Assembly (NCBI RefSeq): GCF_000400735.1
Contig: NZ_KE007371.1
Span: 332,702 to 396,701 of the forward strand
Length of the DNA stretch: 64,000 bases
Reading direction: 5' to 3'
From: Acinetobacter tandoii DSM 14970 = CIP 107469
GTDB taxonomy: Bacteria > Pseudomonadota > Gammaproteobacteria > Pseudomonadales > Moraxellaceae
Shown here: positions 25,809-35,817 of the stretch, piece by piece
Layout: each line of letters begins with the position of its first letter
Numbering within the stretch: position 1 is the first letter of the stretch
Notes under the pieces: model-generated
Told to the model about the DNA's origin: nothing
The model's input: the letters and a program-made list of their open reading frames with translations, nothing else
Databases searched by the model: none
Translations under genes and position numbers: made by a program

Positions 25809-26963
25809 ATGCTTAAAATTCATTCCAAACTTCCTGCCCAAGGAGTCACGATTTTTAGCCAGATGACTGCCATGGCACAACGGCTGAATGCACTCAATTT
25901 ATCACAGGGCTTTCCAGACTTTGCTCCCCCGCAAGCCTTGGTTGAAGCCTTAAGCCATGCGACCTTACACGGTTCCAATCAATATGCAGCAGGCGATGGT
26001 TTACTCAGCCTACGCCAACAAGTCGCGCAACAATTTCTACAGCGCGATCAACTACAGATCGATCCCATCCATGAAATCACCATTACACCTGGGGCGACCA
26101 TTGCCCTGTTTAGTGCCATTCAAGCCATTGTGCATGCGGGTGATGAAGTCATTGTGTTTGATCCGAGCTATGACAGCTATGCACCAAGTATTGCTTTGGT
26201 CGGTGCAAAAGCAGTTCATATTCCTTTAATGGCACCGCATTTTCATGTGGACTGGAACCGAGTTGCCAACGCAATTAATGCCAAAACCCGCATGATCATT
26301 GTCAATACGCCACATAATCCAACTGGGGCGATTTGGTCCAAACAAGATTGGCAACAGCTGATTCAACTGATCCAAAATCGCAATATTGTGGTGCTCTCAG
26401 ATGAGGTCTATGAACACTTGGTATACGATGGACAACAGCACTATTCGGCCTTGTCTTTTCCAGAACTACGTGAACGGTGTTTTGTGGTCGGTTCATTCGG
26501 AAAAACCTTCCATGTGACTGGTTGGAAAACAGGGTATTGTGTGGCTACGCCTGAGTTGATGCGGGTCTTTCGTCAAGTTTATCAATTTGCCAATTTTTGT
26601 GGGGTCACTCCAGTTCAAGTGGCTTTAGCACAGTACATGCAAGAATATCCTGAACATATTCAGCAGCTTGCTCGTTTTTATCAGCAGAAACGTGATTTAT
26701 TCAATGCGAGTTTAGCAGCTTCCCGATTTACATTGACGCCGTCTCAAGGCACCTATTTCCAAAGTTTGGATTATCGTGCAATTCGCCCCGATTTGAATGA
26801 TGTTGACATGTGCCACTTCCTTGCAGAACAGCATGGCATTGTAGCGATTCCCATTTCCGTGTTTTATCAGCAACCATCTGAAGATTTGAAACTGATTCGC
26901 TTTTGCTTTGCCAAAACCGAACAGACCTTGACCCAAGCCACCCAAATTCTTAGTGCGGTTTAA
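25809..26963 (+). CDS. PLP-dependent aminotransferase, methionine-aminotransferase-like
   Basis: The 384-residue fold-type I enzyme has LSQGFPDFAPP near residue 36, ITPGATIALFSAIQAI, NTPHNPTGAIW, LSDEVYEHLVYDG and the PLP-lysine motif SFGKTFHVTGWKTGY. The order and wording match YbdL/MtnE-type aminotransferases, which prefer methionine, His and Phe with 2-oxo acids. The specificity is inferred. Single gene between DUF445 and a MATE pump. Confidence 0.88.
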   Translation: MLKIHSKLPAQGVTIFSQMTAMAQRLNALNLSQGFPDFAPPQALVEALSHATLHGSNQYAAGDGLLSLRQQVAQQFLQRDQLQIDPIHEITITPGATIALFSAIQAIVHAGDEVIVFDPSYDSYAPSIALVGAKAVHIPLMAPHFHVDWNRVANAINAKTRMIIVNTPHNPTGAIWSKQDWQQLIQLIQNRNIVVLSDEVYEHLVYDGQQHYSALSFPELRERCFVVGSFGKTFHVTGWKTGYCVATPELMRVFRQVYQFANFCGVTPVQVALAQYMQEYPEHIQQLARFYQQKRDLFNASLAASRFTLTPSQGTYFQSLDYRAIRPDLNDVDMCHFLAEQHGIVAIPISVFYQQPSEDLKLIRFCFAKTEQTLTQATQILSAV

Positions 26964-27090
26964 AGCCCATCCAAGCATAAAAATACGCTCTGCAATATGA
27001 CTTTGCTTACTGAAATACATCCATTTTTTCTATGCTAACTGTGCTAGGGTAAGCTGAAGAAACACGATAAAAAAGAGCACAGGATTATCT

Positions 27091-28458
27091 ATGTCGGCAC
27101 ACAACCCTTTGGTGCAACATCAAAAGCTATGGAAAGCCTTTTTTATTTTTCTTATGCCGTTGATTGCCACCAATATTCTGCAAAATCTATCAGGGACAAT
27201 TAATACGGTCTTTGTCGGGCAGATGATGGGGGTACAAGCGATTGCCGCAGTGGCGGTATTTTTTCCGATTTTGTTCTTTTTAATGGCCTTTGTGATTGGT
27301 TTGTCCGCAGGTTCAACCGTACTGATTGGACAAGCATGGGGTGCACAGAATATAGAAAAAGTGCGGGCGGTGGTCGGCTCGACCCTATTTATGACCCTGA
27401 TTGGTGGAAGTATCATTGCCCTACTAGGGGTAGTATTTTCCCGCCATGTGTTATTGGCATTGGGTACGGATGAAGCCGTCATGCATTTGTCCTTGCCTTA
27501 TGTGCAGTGGATGCTCGCAGGTAGCCCTTTATTATTTATCTATATTATTTATACCTCCATTTTACGCGGTGTGGGCGATAGCACTACCCCTTTAATCGCT
27601 TCAGGCATGACCATTTTAGTAGGTCTTTGTGTGACTCCTGTCTTGATTGCAGGCTATTGGGGCTTTCCTCGACTGGGAATTGTTGCACCTGCGATTGCAT
27701 CGACCCTAGGTTTTGTTTCCGTTCTCATTTTCTTATATTTTTATCTGGGCTATAAACGCCACCCTCTTAGACTCGACGCGCAAATGCTGCGTCATATTCG
27801 TTTTGACCGCCAACTGTGTCAAATTATTTTACGCCTCGGTATTCCAACTGGGATACAAATGGTCACGACTTCGGTTGCTGGTTTGGTGATTGTAGGATTA
27901 GTCAATCGTCATGGTGCTGATGCGACTGCTGCCTATGGAGCTGTGAATCAGGTTCTGAATTATATTCAGTTTCCTGCACTTTCGATTGCGATTGCTGCAT
28001 CGATTTTTGCCGCTCAAGCGATTGGCGCTGGAAAGTCAGAATTACTCTCCAAAGTTACACGTACCGCACTCGGGATGAATATTGCGATTACAGGATTATT
28101 GGTGGTCTTGGGCTATCTATTTTCAAAATATCTCATGGCACTTTTTATCACAGATCACGCTGTAGTCGAACTGGGTCAACAGCTTTTGTTTATTGTGTTA
28201 TGGTCCATTTTATTCTTTGGTGCCAGCGCGATTTTTGCTTCGATTATGCGTGCCAGTGGTACCGTCACCGTTCCGATGATCATCAACATTGTTGCCATTA
28301 TTGCTATTGAAGTTCCCTGCGCTTATTTATTTAGTGACTGGTGGGGGCTACAAGGTATCTGGTATGCCTATGCACTTGCCTTTGTGTGCCTATGTGTGAT
28401 GCAAGGTCTGTATTATCAATTTGTCTGGAAAAAGAAAACCGTAGAAAGCCTAATTTGA
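27091..28458 (+). CDS. MATE family efflux transporter
   Basis: The 455-residue protein has twelve hydrophobic helices in two repeats with the MATE pattern: PLIATNILQNLSGTINTVFVGQMMG near the start, SAGSTVLIGQAWGAQ in the first repeat and AIAASIFAAQAIGAGK in the second. MATE proteins export cationic drugs or metabolites in exchange for H+ or Na+. Start ATG 27091. I cannot tell which drug, if any. The gene is followed by a hairpin shared with the convergent SDR gene. Confidence 0.93.
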   Translation: MSAHNPLVQHQKLWKAFFIFLMPLIATNILQNLSGTINTVFVGQMMGVQAIAAVAVFFPILFFLMAFVIGLSAGSTVLIGQAWGAQNIEKVRAVVGSTLFMTLIGGSIIALLGVVFSRHVLLALGTDEAVMHLSLPYVQWMLAGSPLLFIYIIYTSILRGVGDSTTPLIASGMTILVGLCVTPVLIAGYWGFPRLGIVAPAIASTLGFVSVLIFLYFYLGYKRHPLRLDAQMLRHIRFDRQLCQIILRLGIPTGIQMVTTSVAGLVIVGLVNRHGADATAAYGAVNQVLNYIQFPALSIAIAASIFAAQAIGAGKSELLSKVTRTALGMNIAITGLLVVLGYLFSKYLMALFITDHAVVELGQQLLFIVLWSILFFGASAIFASIMRASGTVTVPMIINIVAIIAIEVPCAYLFSDWWGLQGIWYAYALAFVCLCVMQGLYYQFVWKKKTVESLI

Positions 28459-28473
28459 TAGCCCGTAAATAAA

Positions 28474-28507
28474 AAGCAGGTGCTGATCTTCAGATCAACA
28501 CCTGCTT
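28474..28507. terminator. Bidirectional hairpin between MATE and SDR genes
   Basis: AAGCAGGTG pairs with CACCTGCTT, with a further TGATCT/AGATCA pairing inside and one mismatch; A/T-rich on both flanks. Confidence 0.75.
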
Positions 28508-28521
28508 ATTTACTCAGCTTG

Positions 28522-29361
28522 TTATTTAAATCGCTTGCTCAATGACGTCGCCATAGCCGTCACTTTTTGATAGCCTGTTGGCAAAATACGCTGAATTAGA
28601 TCTAAAGATTTAGCATCATTGCCAATCAATACACGACGCTTATCCTTTTGTACCGCCGCTAAAATTTGACGTGCCGCTTCTTCAGGTAGAATACGTAATA
28701 ACTTGTTAAATGTGCGTGCCGATTTTTCTGGGTTCATCCCCAAGCTACGCAAACTGTCATTCATACGCGCATCATTGGCAATATTGGTGCGAATACCACC
28801 TGGGTGGACACACAACGCGCTAACCCCACAATTTTCAATATCCAGTTCCTGACGTAGGGATTCGGTAAAACCACGCACCGCAAATTTGGTGGCATTATAA
28901 GCCGATTGGGTAGGTTGAGCCGTTAAGCCGAACAAGCTAGAAATGTTGATGATATGACCATCGCCTGTTTGCTTAATCAATGGTAAAAACTCTTTGGTCC
29001 CGTACACCACGCCCCAAAAATTAATCCCCACAATCCATTCCAGTTCATCATAACTCGCACCTTCTACTGTCGAGCCCAACGCCACCCCAGCATTGTTAAA
29101 AATCATATTGACTGAACCATGATTTTGTACCGTTTCTTCTGCCCAAGCACGCATGGCTTCACGATCCGACACATCCAGTTTTTTGGTGGTCACTCGAACA
29201 TTGCTGTCTTTGAGTAATTCTACGGTTTTTGCCAAACCTTGCTCATTAATATCACTTAAAGAAAGGTGGCAACCTTGCTTGGCTAAAAGCAATGCCAACT
29301 GTTGACCAATCCCTGAACCCGCACCTGTTACAGCGGCGACTTTATTGTTAAATGTTTTCAT
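28522..29361 (-). CDS. Short-chain dehydrogenase/reductase
   Basis: The 279-residue SDR has the nucleotide-binding TGAGSGIGQQ (residues 13-22), NNAGVALG, catalytic Ser in ISSLFG and YNATKFAVRG for the Tyr-x3-Lys pair, so it is a classical active SDR. D38-type acid in LSDINEQG suggests NAD rather than NADP. It is divergently transcribed from a TetR gene; the intergenic region has a strong promoter overlapped by an operator, so it is probably repressed by that TetR protein. Substrate unknown; lipid or alcohol metabolism is likely for this arrangement. Confidence 0.92.
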   Translation of the reverse strand: MKTFNNKVAAVTGAGSGIGQQLALLLAKQGCHLSLSDINEQGLAKTVELLKDSNVRVTTKKLDVSDREAMRAWAEETVQNHGSVNMIFNNAGVALGSTVEGASYDELEWIVGINFWGVVYGTKEFLPLIKQTGDGHIINISSLFGLTAQPTQSAYNATKFAVRGFTESLRQELDIENCGVSALCVHPGGIRTNIANDARMNDSLRSLGMNPEKSARTFNKLLRILPEEAARQILAAVQKDKRRVLIGNDAKSLDLIQRILPTGYQKVTAMATSLSKRFK

Positions 29362-29439
29362 TTTCTTTCCTTATTGGTTCCTAAGGCGGTATGACAAAGC
29401 TACCCCCATTCTTTTATGCATGATGCGAAAGACTCTCTC

Positions 29440-29468
29440 AATATAAATTTGACAATAACCATTGTCAA
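29440..29468 (-). promoter_or_regulatory. Sigma-70 promoter for the SDR gene
   Basis: On the minus strand TTGACA (29468-29463), a 17-nt spacer, and TATATT (29445-29440). The -35 hexamer is consensus and the spacing ideal. The element overlaps the operator at 29449-29468. Confidence 0.75.
29449..29468. promoter_or_regulatory. Candidate TetR operator
   Basis: TTGACAAT, spacer AACC, ATTGTCAA: a perfect 8-bp inverted repeat covering the -35 and half the spacer of the SDR promoter. Bound repressor would block RNA polymerase. It lies 104 bases from the TetR ATG. Confidence 0.72.
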
Positions 29469-29571
29469 TAAATGTCTGATGAATCTCCTTTCGGTCAAAC
29501 TCCGCGTTTAATTTAGGCATTTGCAACAATTGTTGTTAAACTATAAGCGGTCTTTGCTACGTTTTATCTTT

Positions 29572-30258
29572 ATGACTTATTCCAATACCAACGATGCAGG
29601 AAAAAATAACCAACCGTTAAAAAATAAAGAACGCCAGTTTAAAGGGCTGTCTTTGACTGAACGTCAGCAGGCACGCCGTGAAAAACTCATCGAGGCTGGT
29701 ATTGAAGTTTATGGCACCCATGGTTTTTTTGCGGTCACGGTCAAAGACATTTGCAATGAAGCCAAACTGACCGAACGCTATTTTTATGAATCTTTTAAAA
29801 AGAGTGATCAACTCTTCCAAACCATCTTTTTAAAACTGATTGATGAACTGCAACAAAATGTCATGCAAGCGATTATGCAAGCCTCAAACAGTCATGAAAA
29901 AATGGTCGATGCCGGCTTAACCGCCCTACTCACCACGCTCAAAGACAACCCACGTATGGCACGTATTATTTATATCGATGCTATGCTGGTACAAGAACTG
30001 CATAACCAAGCCACCATTCACGAAACCATGTTGCGTTTTGACCGTATGATTCATGCTTTTGTCATGTTGATGATGCCGAATATCCCGCATTCAGAACGTG
30101 AAATTTCATGGGTTTCTACAGGCTTAAATGGTTATGTTACCCAGATTGCGATTCGTTGGGTCATCAGTGGCTTTAAACAGTCTCTGGACGATGTATTGGC
30201 ATCATGTCGAGTGGTTTTTTTAGCTCTACTCGAATCATTTTCTGAGAAAAAAAATTAA
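29572..30258 (+). CDS. TetR family transcriptional regulator
   Basis: The 228-residue protein has a basic leader and then the TetR DNA-binding domain: RQQARREKLIEAGIEVYGTHGFFAVTVKDICNEAKLTERYFYESFKKSDQLF (helix-turn-helix around residues 48-80), followed by a ligand domain. ATG 29572 is preferred; the TTG at 29521 would add 17 residues. A 12-bp palindrome (CAACAATTGTTG) sits at 29524-29535 just before it. It is divergent from an SDR gene and is its likely repressor. Confidence 0.9.
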   Translation: MTYSNTNDAGKNNQPLKNKERQFKGLSLTERQQARREKLIEAGIEVYGTHGFFAVTVKDICNEAKLTERYFYESFKKSDQLFQTIFLKLIDELQQNVMQAIMQASNSHEKMVDAGLTALLTTLKDNPRMARIIYIDAMLVQELHNQATIHETMLRFDRMIHAFVMLMMPNIPHSEREISWVSTGLNGYVTQIAIRWVISGFKQSLDDVLASCRVVFLALLESFSEKKN

Positions 30259-30401
30259 ATTACAGCAATTTAATTTTTACAAAAGAATTGAACCAGATTT
30301 GAACTCAGCCATTAAGTTTGTCTAAAATTGTTCACGAATTAGACTAAAAATTGTCACAAAACTTTGCGAAAATTGGGATTCTGCCCTATTCTGCAATGAT
30401 A

Positions 30402-30437
30402 CTGTCATAATTAATCTTTGTAATAAGCCTGTCATAA
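30402..30437 (+). promoter_or_regulatory. Candidate Pho boxes upstream of phoB
   Basis: CTGTCATAA occurs at 30402-30410 and again at 30429-30437, 27 bases apart, ending 42 bases before the phoB start. CTGTCAT is the PhoB half-site. The 27-base distance does not fit the usual 11- or 22-base period, so each copy may be half of an imperfect box. Confidence 0.5.
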
Positions 30438-30479
30438 ATAAAAAACGGCCTACCGTTATCATCAATAGGATATTGCGTT

Positions 30480-31190
30480 GTGAAAGATGACTACATACTA
30501 ATCGTCGATGACGAACTTCCAATTAGAGAGATGATTCATACCTCTTTGGATATGGCAGGCTTTCAATGCTTACAGGCAGAAGATGCAAAACAGGCGCATC
30601 AAATGATTGTCGATCAACGCCCAGCGTTAATTCTGCTCGACTGGATGATGCCTGGTGGTGTCAGCGGTGTCGATCTCTGCCGTCGCCTTAAACGCGATGA
30701 AAATTTATCTGAAATTCCTGTGATTATGCTCACTGCACGCGGAGAGGAAGACCATAAAGTCCAAGGTCTCGATGCTGGTGCAGATGACTACATGACCAAA
30801 CCTTTTTCGACACGCGAATTGGTATCGCGCATTAAAGCTGTTCTGCGTCGCGCCAATGCTCTGAGTGGAGAAAAAACCATTGATGCCAATGGTTTATTGC
30901 TTGACCCAGTTAGCCAACGCGTGAGTTTTGGCAATAATATTCTAGAAATGGGTCCAACTGAATATCGTTTATTGGCTTTCTTCATGACGCATCCTGAGCG
31001 TGCTTATACCCGTGCGCAACTGCTTGATCAAGTTTGGGGTGGAAATGTTTATATTGAAGACCGTACTATTGATGTCCATATTCGCCGTTTACGCAAAGTC
31101 TTAGAACCCTATGGTGCAGACCGTTTTGTTCAAACCGTGCGTGGAACGGGTTACCGCTTCTCCACTCGTGCTGATGTAGCTTTAGGTTAA
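30480..31190 (+). CDS. phoB: Phosphate regulon response regulator PhoB
   Basis: The 236-residue protein has a receiver domain ([12 protein letters not shown], phosphoacceptor in [11 protein letters not shown], conserved Lys in [11 protein letters not shown]) and a winged-helix domain ([30 protein letters not shown], then VRGTGYRFS), the OmpR/PhoB type. The pairing with a PhoR-like kinase 10 bases downstream supports PhoB. It begins with GTG at 30480 after AGGA. It activates phosphate-starvation genes. CTGTCATAA repeats upstream suggest autoregulation. Confidence 0.93.
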   Translation: MKDDYILIVDDELPIREMIHTSLDMAGFQCLQAEDAKQAHQMIVDQRPALILLDWMMPGGVSGVDLCRRLKRDENLSEIPVIMLTARGEEDHKVQGLDAGADDYMTKPFSTRELVSRIKAVLRRANALSGEKTIDANGLLLDPVSQRVSFGNNILEMGPTEYRLLAFFMTHPERAYTRAQLLDQVWGGNVYIEDRTIDVHIRRLRKVLEPYGADRFVQTVRGTGYRFSTRADVALG

Positions 31191-31200
31191 TTTTAGTTTT

Positions 31201-32559
31201 ATGTATGAACCCTACCCTGTCCCCGAACTGGCGCGTGAGCATCAAAAATTCCGTTACAGCAGTTTATGGATATTTGCCAAACAAGATTTACGTTTACTGG
31301 TTTTTCTATTGCTGATTGCAAGCTTGATCGGGTTTGGCATCGGGTATTTTTGGGTTTGTATTTTTACTGCTTTTACTATTTTCTTCGGTTTCCAACTGCG
31401 CTCTTTGTACTTGGTCAATGAATGGATTTCTAACCGTCCTTATGATGTTCCGCCCAATTTAAATGGCATCTGGGGAGCATTATTATTTAATGTCTATCGT
31501 GCACAGCGCCAAGAACGTATTGTTCAAGCCGAAATGGTTGGTTTGATTGACCGTGCACAATCCTCTTTGGTGGCACTGGCAGAAGCCGTGGTGTTAATTG
31601 ATGAGTCACATCAAATTGAATGGTGGAATCCCGCGGCAGAAAAATTATTGGGCATTCAGGCGCTAGATCGTGGTCGCAATATTATGACCATTCTACGCCA
31701 GCCAAGTTTTATTGAATATTTCAAACAAAGCGATCAAATCCCTGATGGGATTAAAATGAAATCCTCAGTGTTTGAAGATCATTACGTACAAATCAAAATG
31801 ACTCGCTTTGGCGGTGAAAGCCGTCTTTTAGTGGCGTATGACGTGACTCGGATGCATAACTTGGAGCAAATGCGTAAAGATTTTGTCGATAATATTTCAC
31901 ATGAATTACGCACGCCTTTAACAGTGCTCAGTGGTTATATTGAAACCTTTACCGACCAAGAAGACTTAAATCCGCGTTGGAAACGCGCGTTTGAGCAAAT
32001 GCAGGCACAGACCAAACGCATGAATGCCTTGGTCAATGACCTGTTGCTGTTATCCCGTTTGGAAAATAACAAGCAAATTGCCAAAAACCAGATTATTGAA
32101 ATGCCCAGCCTGATGAATCAATTGTTTGATGATGCGCAGGCCTATAACGTGGATTATGGTCATACGCTGAATCTGGACATCGACAGTCATTGTGACCTGA
32201 TTGGCTCCGATACCGAATTGGCCAGTGCCTTTAGCAACCTCATCACCAATGCCATTAAATACACCCCAAAAGGCGGTACCATTACCATGGGTTGGCATGA
32301 TGATGGTGAACATGGTTATTTCACTGTTGAAGATACGGGTATTGGTATTGATCCGAAACATTTGCCACGTTTAACCGAACGCTTCTATCGTGTGGATAGC
32401 GCACGTAGTCGTCAAACCGGTGGAACGGGTTTAGGACTGGCGATTGTGAAACACGTACTGATGCAGCACAACGCACATTTAGAAATTGAATCCAAAGAGA
32501 ATCAAGGCTCGACCTTTAAAGTGGTTTTTCCGAAAGAACGCCTGTACCACTTGAGCTAA
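31201..32559 (+). CDS. phoR: Phosphate regulon sensor kinase PhoR
   Basis: The 452-residue kinase has two N-terminal helices (LLVFLLLIASLIGFGIGYFWVCIFTAFTIFFGF), a PAS domain (LVALAEAVVLIDESHQIEWWNPAAEKLLG), the phosphoacceptor His in FVDNISHELRTPLTVL and ATPase motifs NAIKYTP, DTGIGID and GGTGLGLAIVK. A short periplasmic loop and PAS domain are the PhoR layout. It starts 10 bases after phoB. It senses the phosphate supply through the PstSCAB-PhoU complex, not encoded here. Confidence 0.93.
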   Translation: MYEPYPVPELAREHQKFRYSSLWIFAKQDLRLLVFLLLIASLIGFGIGYFWVCIFTAFTIFFGFQLRSLYLVNEWISNRPYDVPPNLNGIWGALLFNVYRAQRQERIVQAEMVGLIDRAQSSLVALAEAVVLIDESHQIEWWNPAAEKLLGIQALDRGRNIMTILRQPSFIEYFKQSDQIPDGIKMKSSVFEDHYVQIKMTRFGGESRLLVAYDVTRMHNLEQMRKDFVDNISHELRTPLTVLSGYIETFTDQEDLNPRWKRAFEQMQAQTKRMNALVNDLLLLSRLENNKQIAKNQIIEMPSLMNQLFDDAQAYNVDYGHTLNLDIDSHCDLIGSDTELASAFSNLITNAIKYTPKGGTITMGWHDDGEHGYFTVEDTGIGIDPKHLPRLTERFYRVDSARSRQTGGTGLGLAIVKHVLMQHNAHLEIESKENQGSTFKVVFPKERLYHLS

Positions 32560-32608
32560 AAATTGTTTTATTCAGCAATGATTATTATATGATTTAAAAA
32601 ATAAGGAT

Positions 32609-32637
32609 TGAGATGGTTGCATCGAACAACCATCTCA
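32609..32637. terminator. Hairpin between convergent phoR and psd
   Basis: TGAGATGGTTG, 7-nt loop, CAACCATCTCA: a perfect 11-bp stem. On the minus strand a T-rich tract follows after about nine bases; on the plus strand there is none, so it may act mainly for psd. Confidence 0.6.
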
Positions 32638-32646
32638 AAGCCATCA

Positions 32647-33498
32647 TTACAGGGTATGTCCCAATGCTTCGCCCATCACTACCGTCGAATTGGCTTTAAA
32701 CTGGGCATCCCACTGCATTTTATTTTGTTCAAACAAGACAATTGCCGTCGAACCTAAGTAAAAACGTCCTAGCTCTGCACCTTTTTCAAGGAATAGATTG
32801 TGCTGGTTCAACTCTAAACGCCCCGTCGGTTTCACTTTGCCTGTCGCAACCGTTTCGATGCCTGCCACAATCATCGCACCGACTAACACCACTGCCATAC
32901 GCCCCAATTCGGTATCGAACAGGCACACCATACGCTCATTACGTGCGAACAAACCTGGAATATTTTCAGCCGTTGTCTGGTTCACAGAGAACAATTCACC
33001 AGGTACGTATAAGGTTTCTGTGAGCGTACCTGCAAACGGCATATGTACACGGTGATAATCACGCGGAGATAAATATACCGTAGCAAATTCACCGTGTTTG
33101 AATGGCTCTGCTAATTGAGGATCCGCAATCAGTTTTTCAACCGAAAAACTTTGCCCTTTGGCTTGAAACACTTCACCAGACTCAATATGCCCCAATTGTG
33201 AAATTGCCCCATCGGCAGGAGACACGATGCTTGTCTCATCGGCATCAATCTCACGTACACCCTCTTGCAAAGCTCGGGTAAAAAATTCATTGAATGACTT
33301 GTATTTCAACGCATTTTTTTGCTCTGCAATTGACATATCAATGCCATATTGCGCTTTAAATGCAGAAATTGCCGTGTTTTTAATCAATGGATGTTCACTG
33401 GCAGCAATCTTACCTACCACACGCGAGAGTTGATGTTGTGGCACAACACGTTGCGCCTGAATAAAGAATTGTTTTGTTAAACGCGAGGTGAGGCTCAA
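32647..33498 (-). CDS. psd: Phosphatidylserine decarboxylase
   Basis: The 283-residue pro-enzyme has [44 protein letters not shown] and the self-cleavage motif LGST ([11 protein letters not shown]) close to the C-terminus, where the pyruvoyl group forms. It converts phosphatidylserine to phosphatidylethanolamine at the inner membrane. The start is a TTG at 33498 that overlaps the rhodanese stop codon (TTGA); family homologues begin with the same MSxTSRL residues, which supports this unusual start. Translational coupling to the rhodanese gene is expected. Confidence 0.94.
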   Translation of the reverse strand: MSLTSRLTKQFFIQAQRVVPQHQLSRVVGKIAASEHPLIKNTAISAFKAQYGIDMSIAEQKNALKYKSFNEFFTRALQEGVREIDADETSIVSPADGAISQLGHIESGEVFQAKGQSFSVEKLIADPQLAEPFKHGEFATVYLSPRDYHRVHMPFAGTLTETLYVPGELFSVNQTTAENIPGLFARNERMVCLFDTELGRMAVVLVGAMIVAGIETVATGKVKPTGRLELNQHNLFLEKGAELGRFYLGSTAIVLFEQNKMQWDAQFKANSTVVMGEALGHTL

Positions 33499-34343
33499 GA
33501 CGGTAACTCTCCAGTAACGATTGGACTATCGAGGCGATTGCCCCATTCACTCCACGCACCATCATAAGCTCGAATATTCCAACCCAATACACGACCCAAA
33601 ATATAAGCCAAACCTGAACGATGATGTGACTGACAGTACACCACGACAGGTTCTTGTAAATTGAAACCTTGTTGTTCTAAGCGTTGTTGTGTGCGTTCTA
33701 AAGCATGCAATTTTAAATGATTTTCACGGTTAAGTGCAGTACTCCATTCAAAATGGCGCGCATTTGGAATATGACCACCGCGTCGTGCTGCTAATCTTAA
33801 ACCCGTATATTCATCTTCAGTTCGACAATCCCAAAGCTGAATGGCCTGTTGCTGTACCAAAGACAACAACTCGGGATATTCAATACGGACTTGATCTTGT
33901 GCAGCCAAATTGACTTGCACTAAGGATTCTACAGGAGCGAATTGCTCCTGTTCTGAAGTCGTGGGCAAACCTTGCCCTAACCATGCATGAATACCGCCAT
34001 TGAGCAGCGAGGTATTATAAAAACCCAAGCAATGCAAATTCCAGATCAATCGCCCAGCCCAAGCGCCACCTTCATCGTCATAAACCACCACATGATGTTC
34101 AGGACTAATATTTAAATACTGAATCAGTGCCTGCAAACCTTCAGCATGAGGTAACAAGCCCGTTGCATTTTCTTCTTGACGCAACAACTGCGCGGGTTTA
34201 AGCGGAATCGCATGTGGAATATGCAACTGCTCATAGACTGAACTTCGACTTAAATCCACAATACGTAATTTTTTATTGTCTAAATGTGGAAGTAGCTCTT
34301 CCACCTCGATTAATAAACCCAAATTTAGCGTAGATTCCGTCAT
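33495..34343 (-). CDS. Thiosulfate sulfurtransferase (rhodanese), RhdA type
   Basis: The 282-residue protein is a tandem of an inactive N-terminal rhodanese domain ([23 protein letters not shown]) and an active C-terminal one with the loop YCQSHHRSG; the catalytic Cys follows YC. The loop resembles Azotobacter RhdA (CQTHHRS) rather than SseA-type enzymes (CGSG). It transfers sulfane sulfur to cyanide or other thiophiles. It is upstream of psd and shares four bases with it. Confidence 0.9.
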   Translation of the reverse strand: MTESTLNLGLLIEVEELLPHLDNKKLRIVDLSRSSVYEQLHIPHAIPLKPAQLLRQEENATGLLPHAEGLQALIQYLNISPEHHVVVYDDEGGAWAGRLIWNLHCLGFYNTSLLNGGIHAWLGQGLPTTSEQEQFAPVESLVQVNLAAQDQVRIEYPELLSLVQQQAIQLWDCRTEDEYTGLRLAARRGGHIPNARHFEWSTALNRENHLKLHALERTQQRLEQQGFNLQEPVVVYCQSHHRSGLAYILGRVLGWNIRAYDGAWSEWGNRLDSPIVTGELPS

Positions 34344-34452
34344 CTTTTTTACACGTTTTGTTCTGGCAACAGCTTGATCTTAGCATAAGCCCATGTCTAC
34401 CAACTGCCGATTTTCCTAGAGATCATTGCAGAAAATCAGCAATATAAATCAA

Positions 34453-35661
34453 TTAATGCTCAAACTCTGTAATTTGAAAAACCTGACGTAAGTAGGCCAA
34501 GAAGGTATCGTTATCGGTCATGGTTTTACCCGGACTATCTGAAATTTTCGCCACCGATTGTCCATTACATTCCACCAACTTCAATACAATATTCAATGGA
34601 GTCTGCCCCATATCATTGGTCAGATTGGTGCCTATACCGAAGCTCACTTTGAAACGGTCTTTGAAATATTGATGTAATGCCCACGCTTTTTGTAAATTCA
34701 AACCGTCACTGAAAGTCAGCATTTTGGTTCTGCTGTCAATTTTTAAGGTTTTGTAATGTTCATAGGCTTTGTCTCCCCAAACAAAAGGGTCACCACTGTC
34801 GTGTCTTAAGCCATCGAACAATTTGGCAAAATACAAATCAAAATCACGCAGGAAAGCATCCATTCCCACTACATCAGTCAGGGCAATACCCAAATCACCT
34901 CGATATTCCTGTACCCAAGTCTCTAATGCGGCTTTTTGGAAATCGCGCAGACGCACATCTAAAGCCTGAAAGGCCTGTAAAAACTCATGTGCCATGGTGC
35001 CAATTGGTGAAATTCCTAATTCTTTTGCCAACAGCACATTGCTGGTCCCTCGGAAAACATTCGGTACTGCTTGGTGAAATGCCTGAATGACCTGTCTTTG
35101 CCAAGTCAAACTATAGCGACGACGGGTGCCAAAGTCAGACACCAGAAACGGGGGATCTTCTGGTTGTTGCTGCTGTTCACACTGTTGAATGAATTCAATT
35201 TTGGCTTTAAGACGACGCTTACCTTCTTCAAGTACTTCTGGTGTACGAATGCGTTGAAAATACAGCTCGTTGACAATCGCCAAAACAAAAATCTCGAACA
35301 TCATCGCTTGGACCATGGGACCTTCGACCCAAATATCCAAACGGCCTTCGCTGTCTATGCCTGTATGAATGAAACGGCGTTTGAGTTGAAATAATTCTAA
35401 ATAATCAACAAAGTCACTTTTAATAAAACGTAAGCTACGCAAATATTGCAATTCATCTTCTTGAAATCGAAGCTGACACAAATAATCTAACTGCTCATTC
35501 AAATCTTGCAGGATATCCACCAAGGGATAGACCGTCTCGTCCAAATTACGGCAACGGAAATGGTAAACACTGTGCGTTTGTGGGAACTTATGTAACACCA
35601 CTTGTAGCATGGTGAATTTATATAAGTCAGTATCGAGTAAAGATTGAATGATTGCAGACAT
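34453..35661 (-). CDS. pncB: Nicotinate phosphoribosyltransferase
   Basis: The 402-residue protein has [57 protein letters not shown] and [15 protein letters not shown], in which the His of RHDSGDP is the phosphorylated residue of NAPRTase. This feeds nicotinate into NAD via nicotinate mononucleotide. pncA, which makes nicotinate, is about 8 kb away on the same strand; no operon link. Confidence 0.95.
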   Translation of the reverse strand: MSAIIQSLLDTDLYKFTMLQVVLHKFPQTHSVYHFRCRNLDETVYPLVDILQDLNEQLDYLCQLRFQEDELQYLRSLRFIKSDFVDYLELFQLKRRFIHTGIDSEGRLDIWVEGPMVQAMMFEIFVLAIVNELYFQRIRTPEVLEEGKRRLKAKIEFIQQCEQQQQPEDPPFLVSDFGTRRRYSLTWQRQVIQAFHQAVPNVFRGTSNVLLAKELGISPIGTMAHEFLQAFQALDVRLRDFQKAALETWVQEYRGDLGIALTDVVGMDAFLRDFDLYFAKLFDGLRHDSGDPFVWGDKAYEHYKTLKIDSRTKMLTFSDGLNLQKAWALHQYFKDRFKVSFGIGTNLTNDMGQTPLNIVLKLVECNGQSVAKISDSPGKTMTDNDTFLAYLRQVFQITEFEH

Positions 35662-35817
35662 AAAGGTTCAGTTTTTATCAACTTCTAGCATTAAAACACA
35701 CTTTCAAACTGAAAAAAGCCATTGATTGCAGAAAACTCACCAAATCAAGATGTCTCAAAATCTGTATCAGAATGATCTTTGCTACAATGCCTTCCACATT
35801 AACATCGAGGGATTCTC

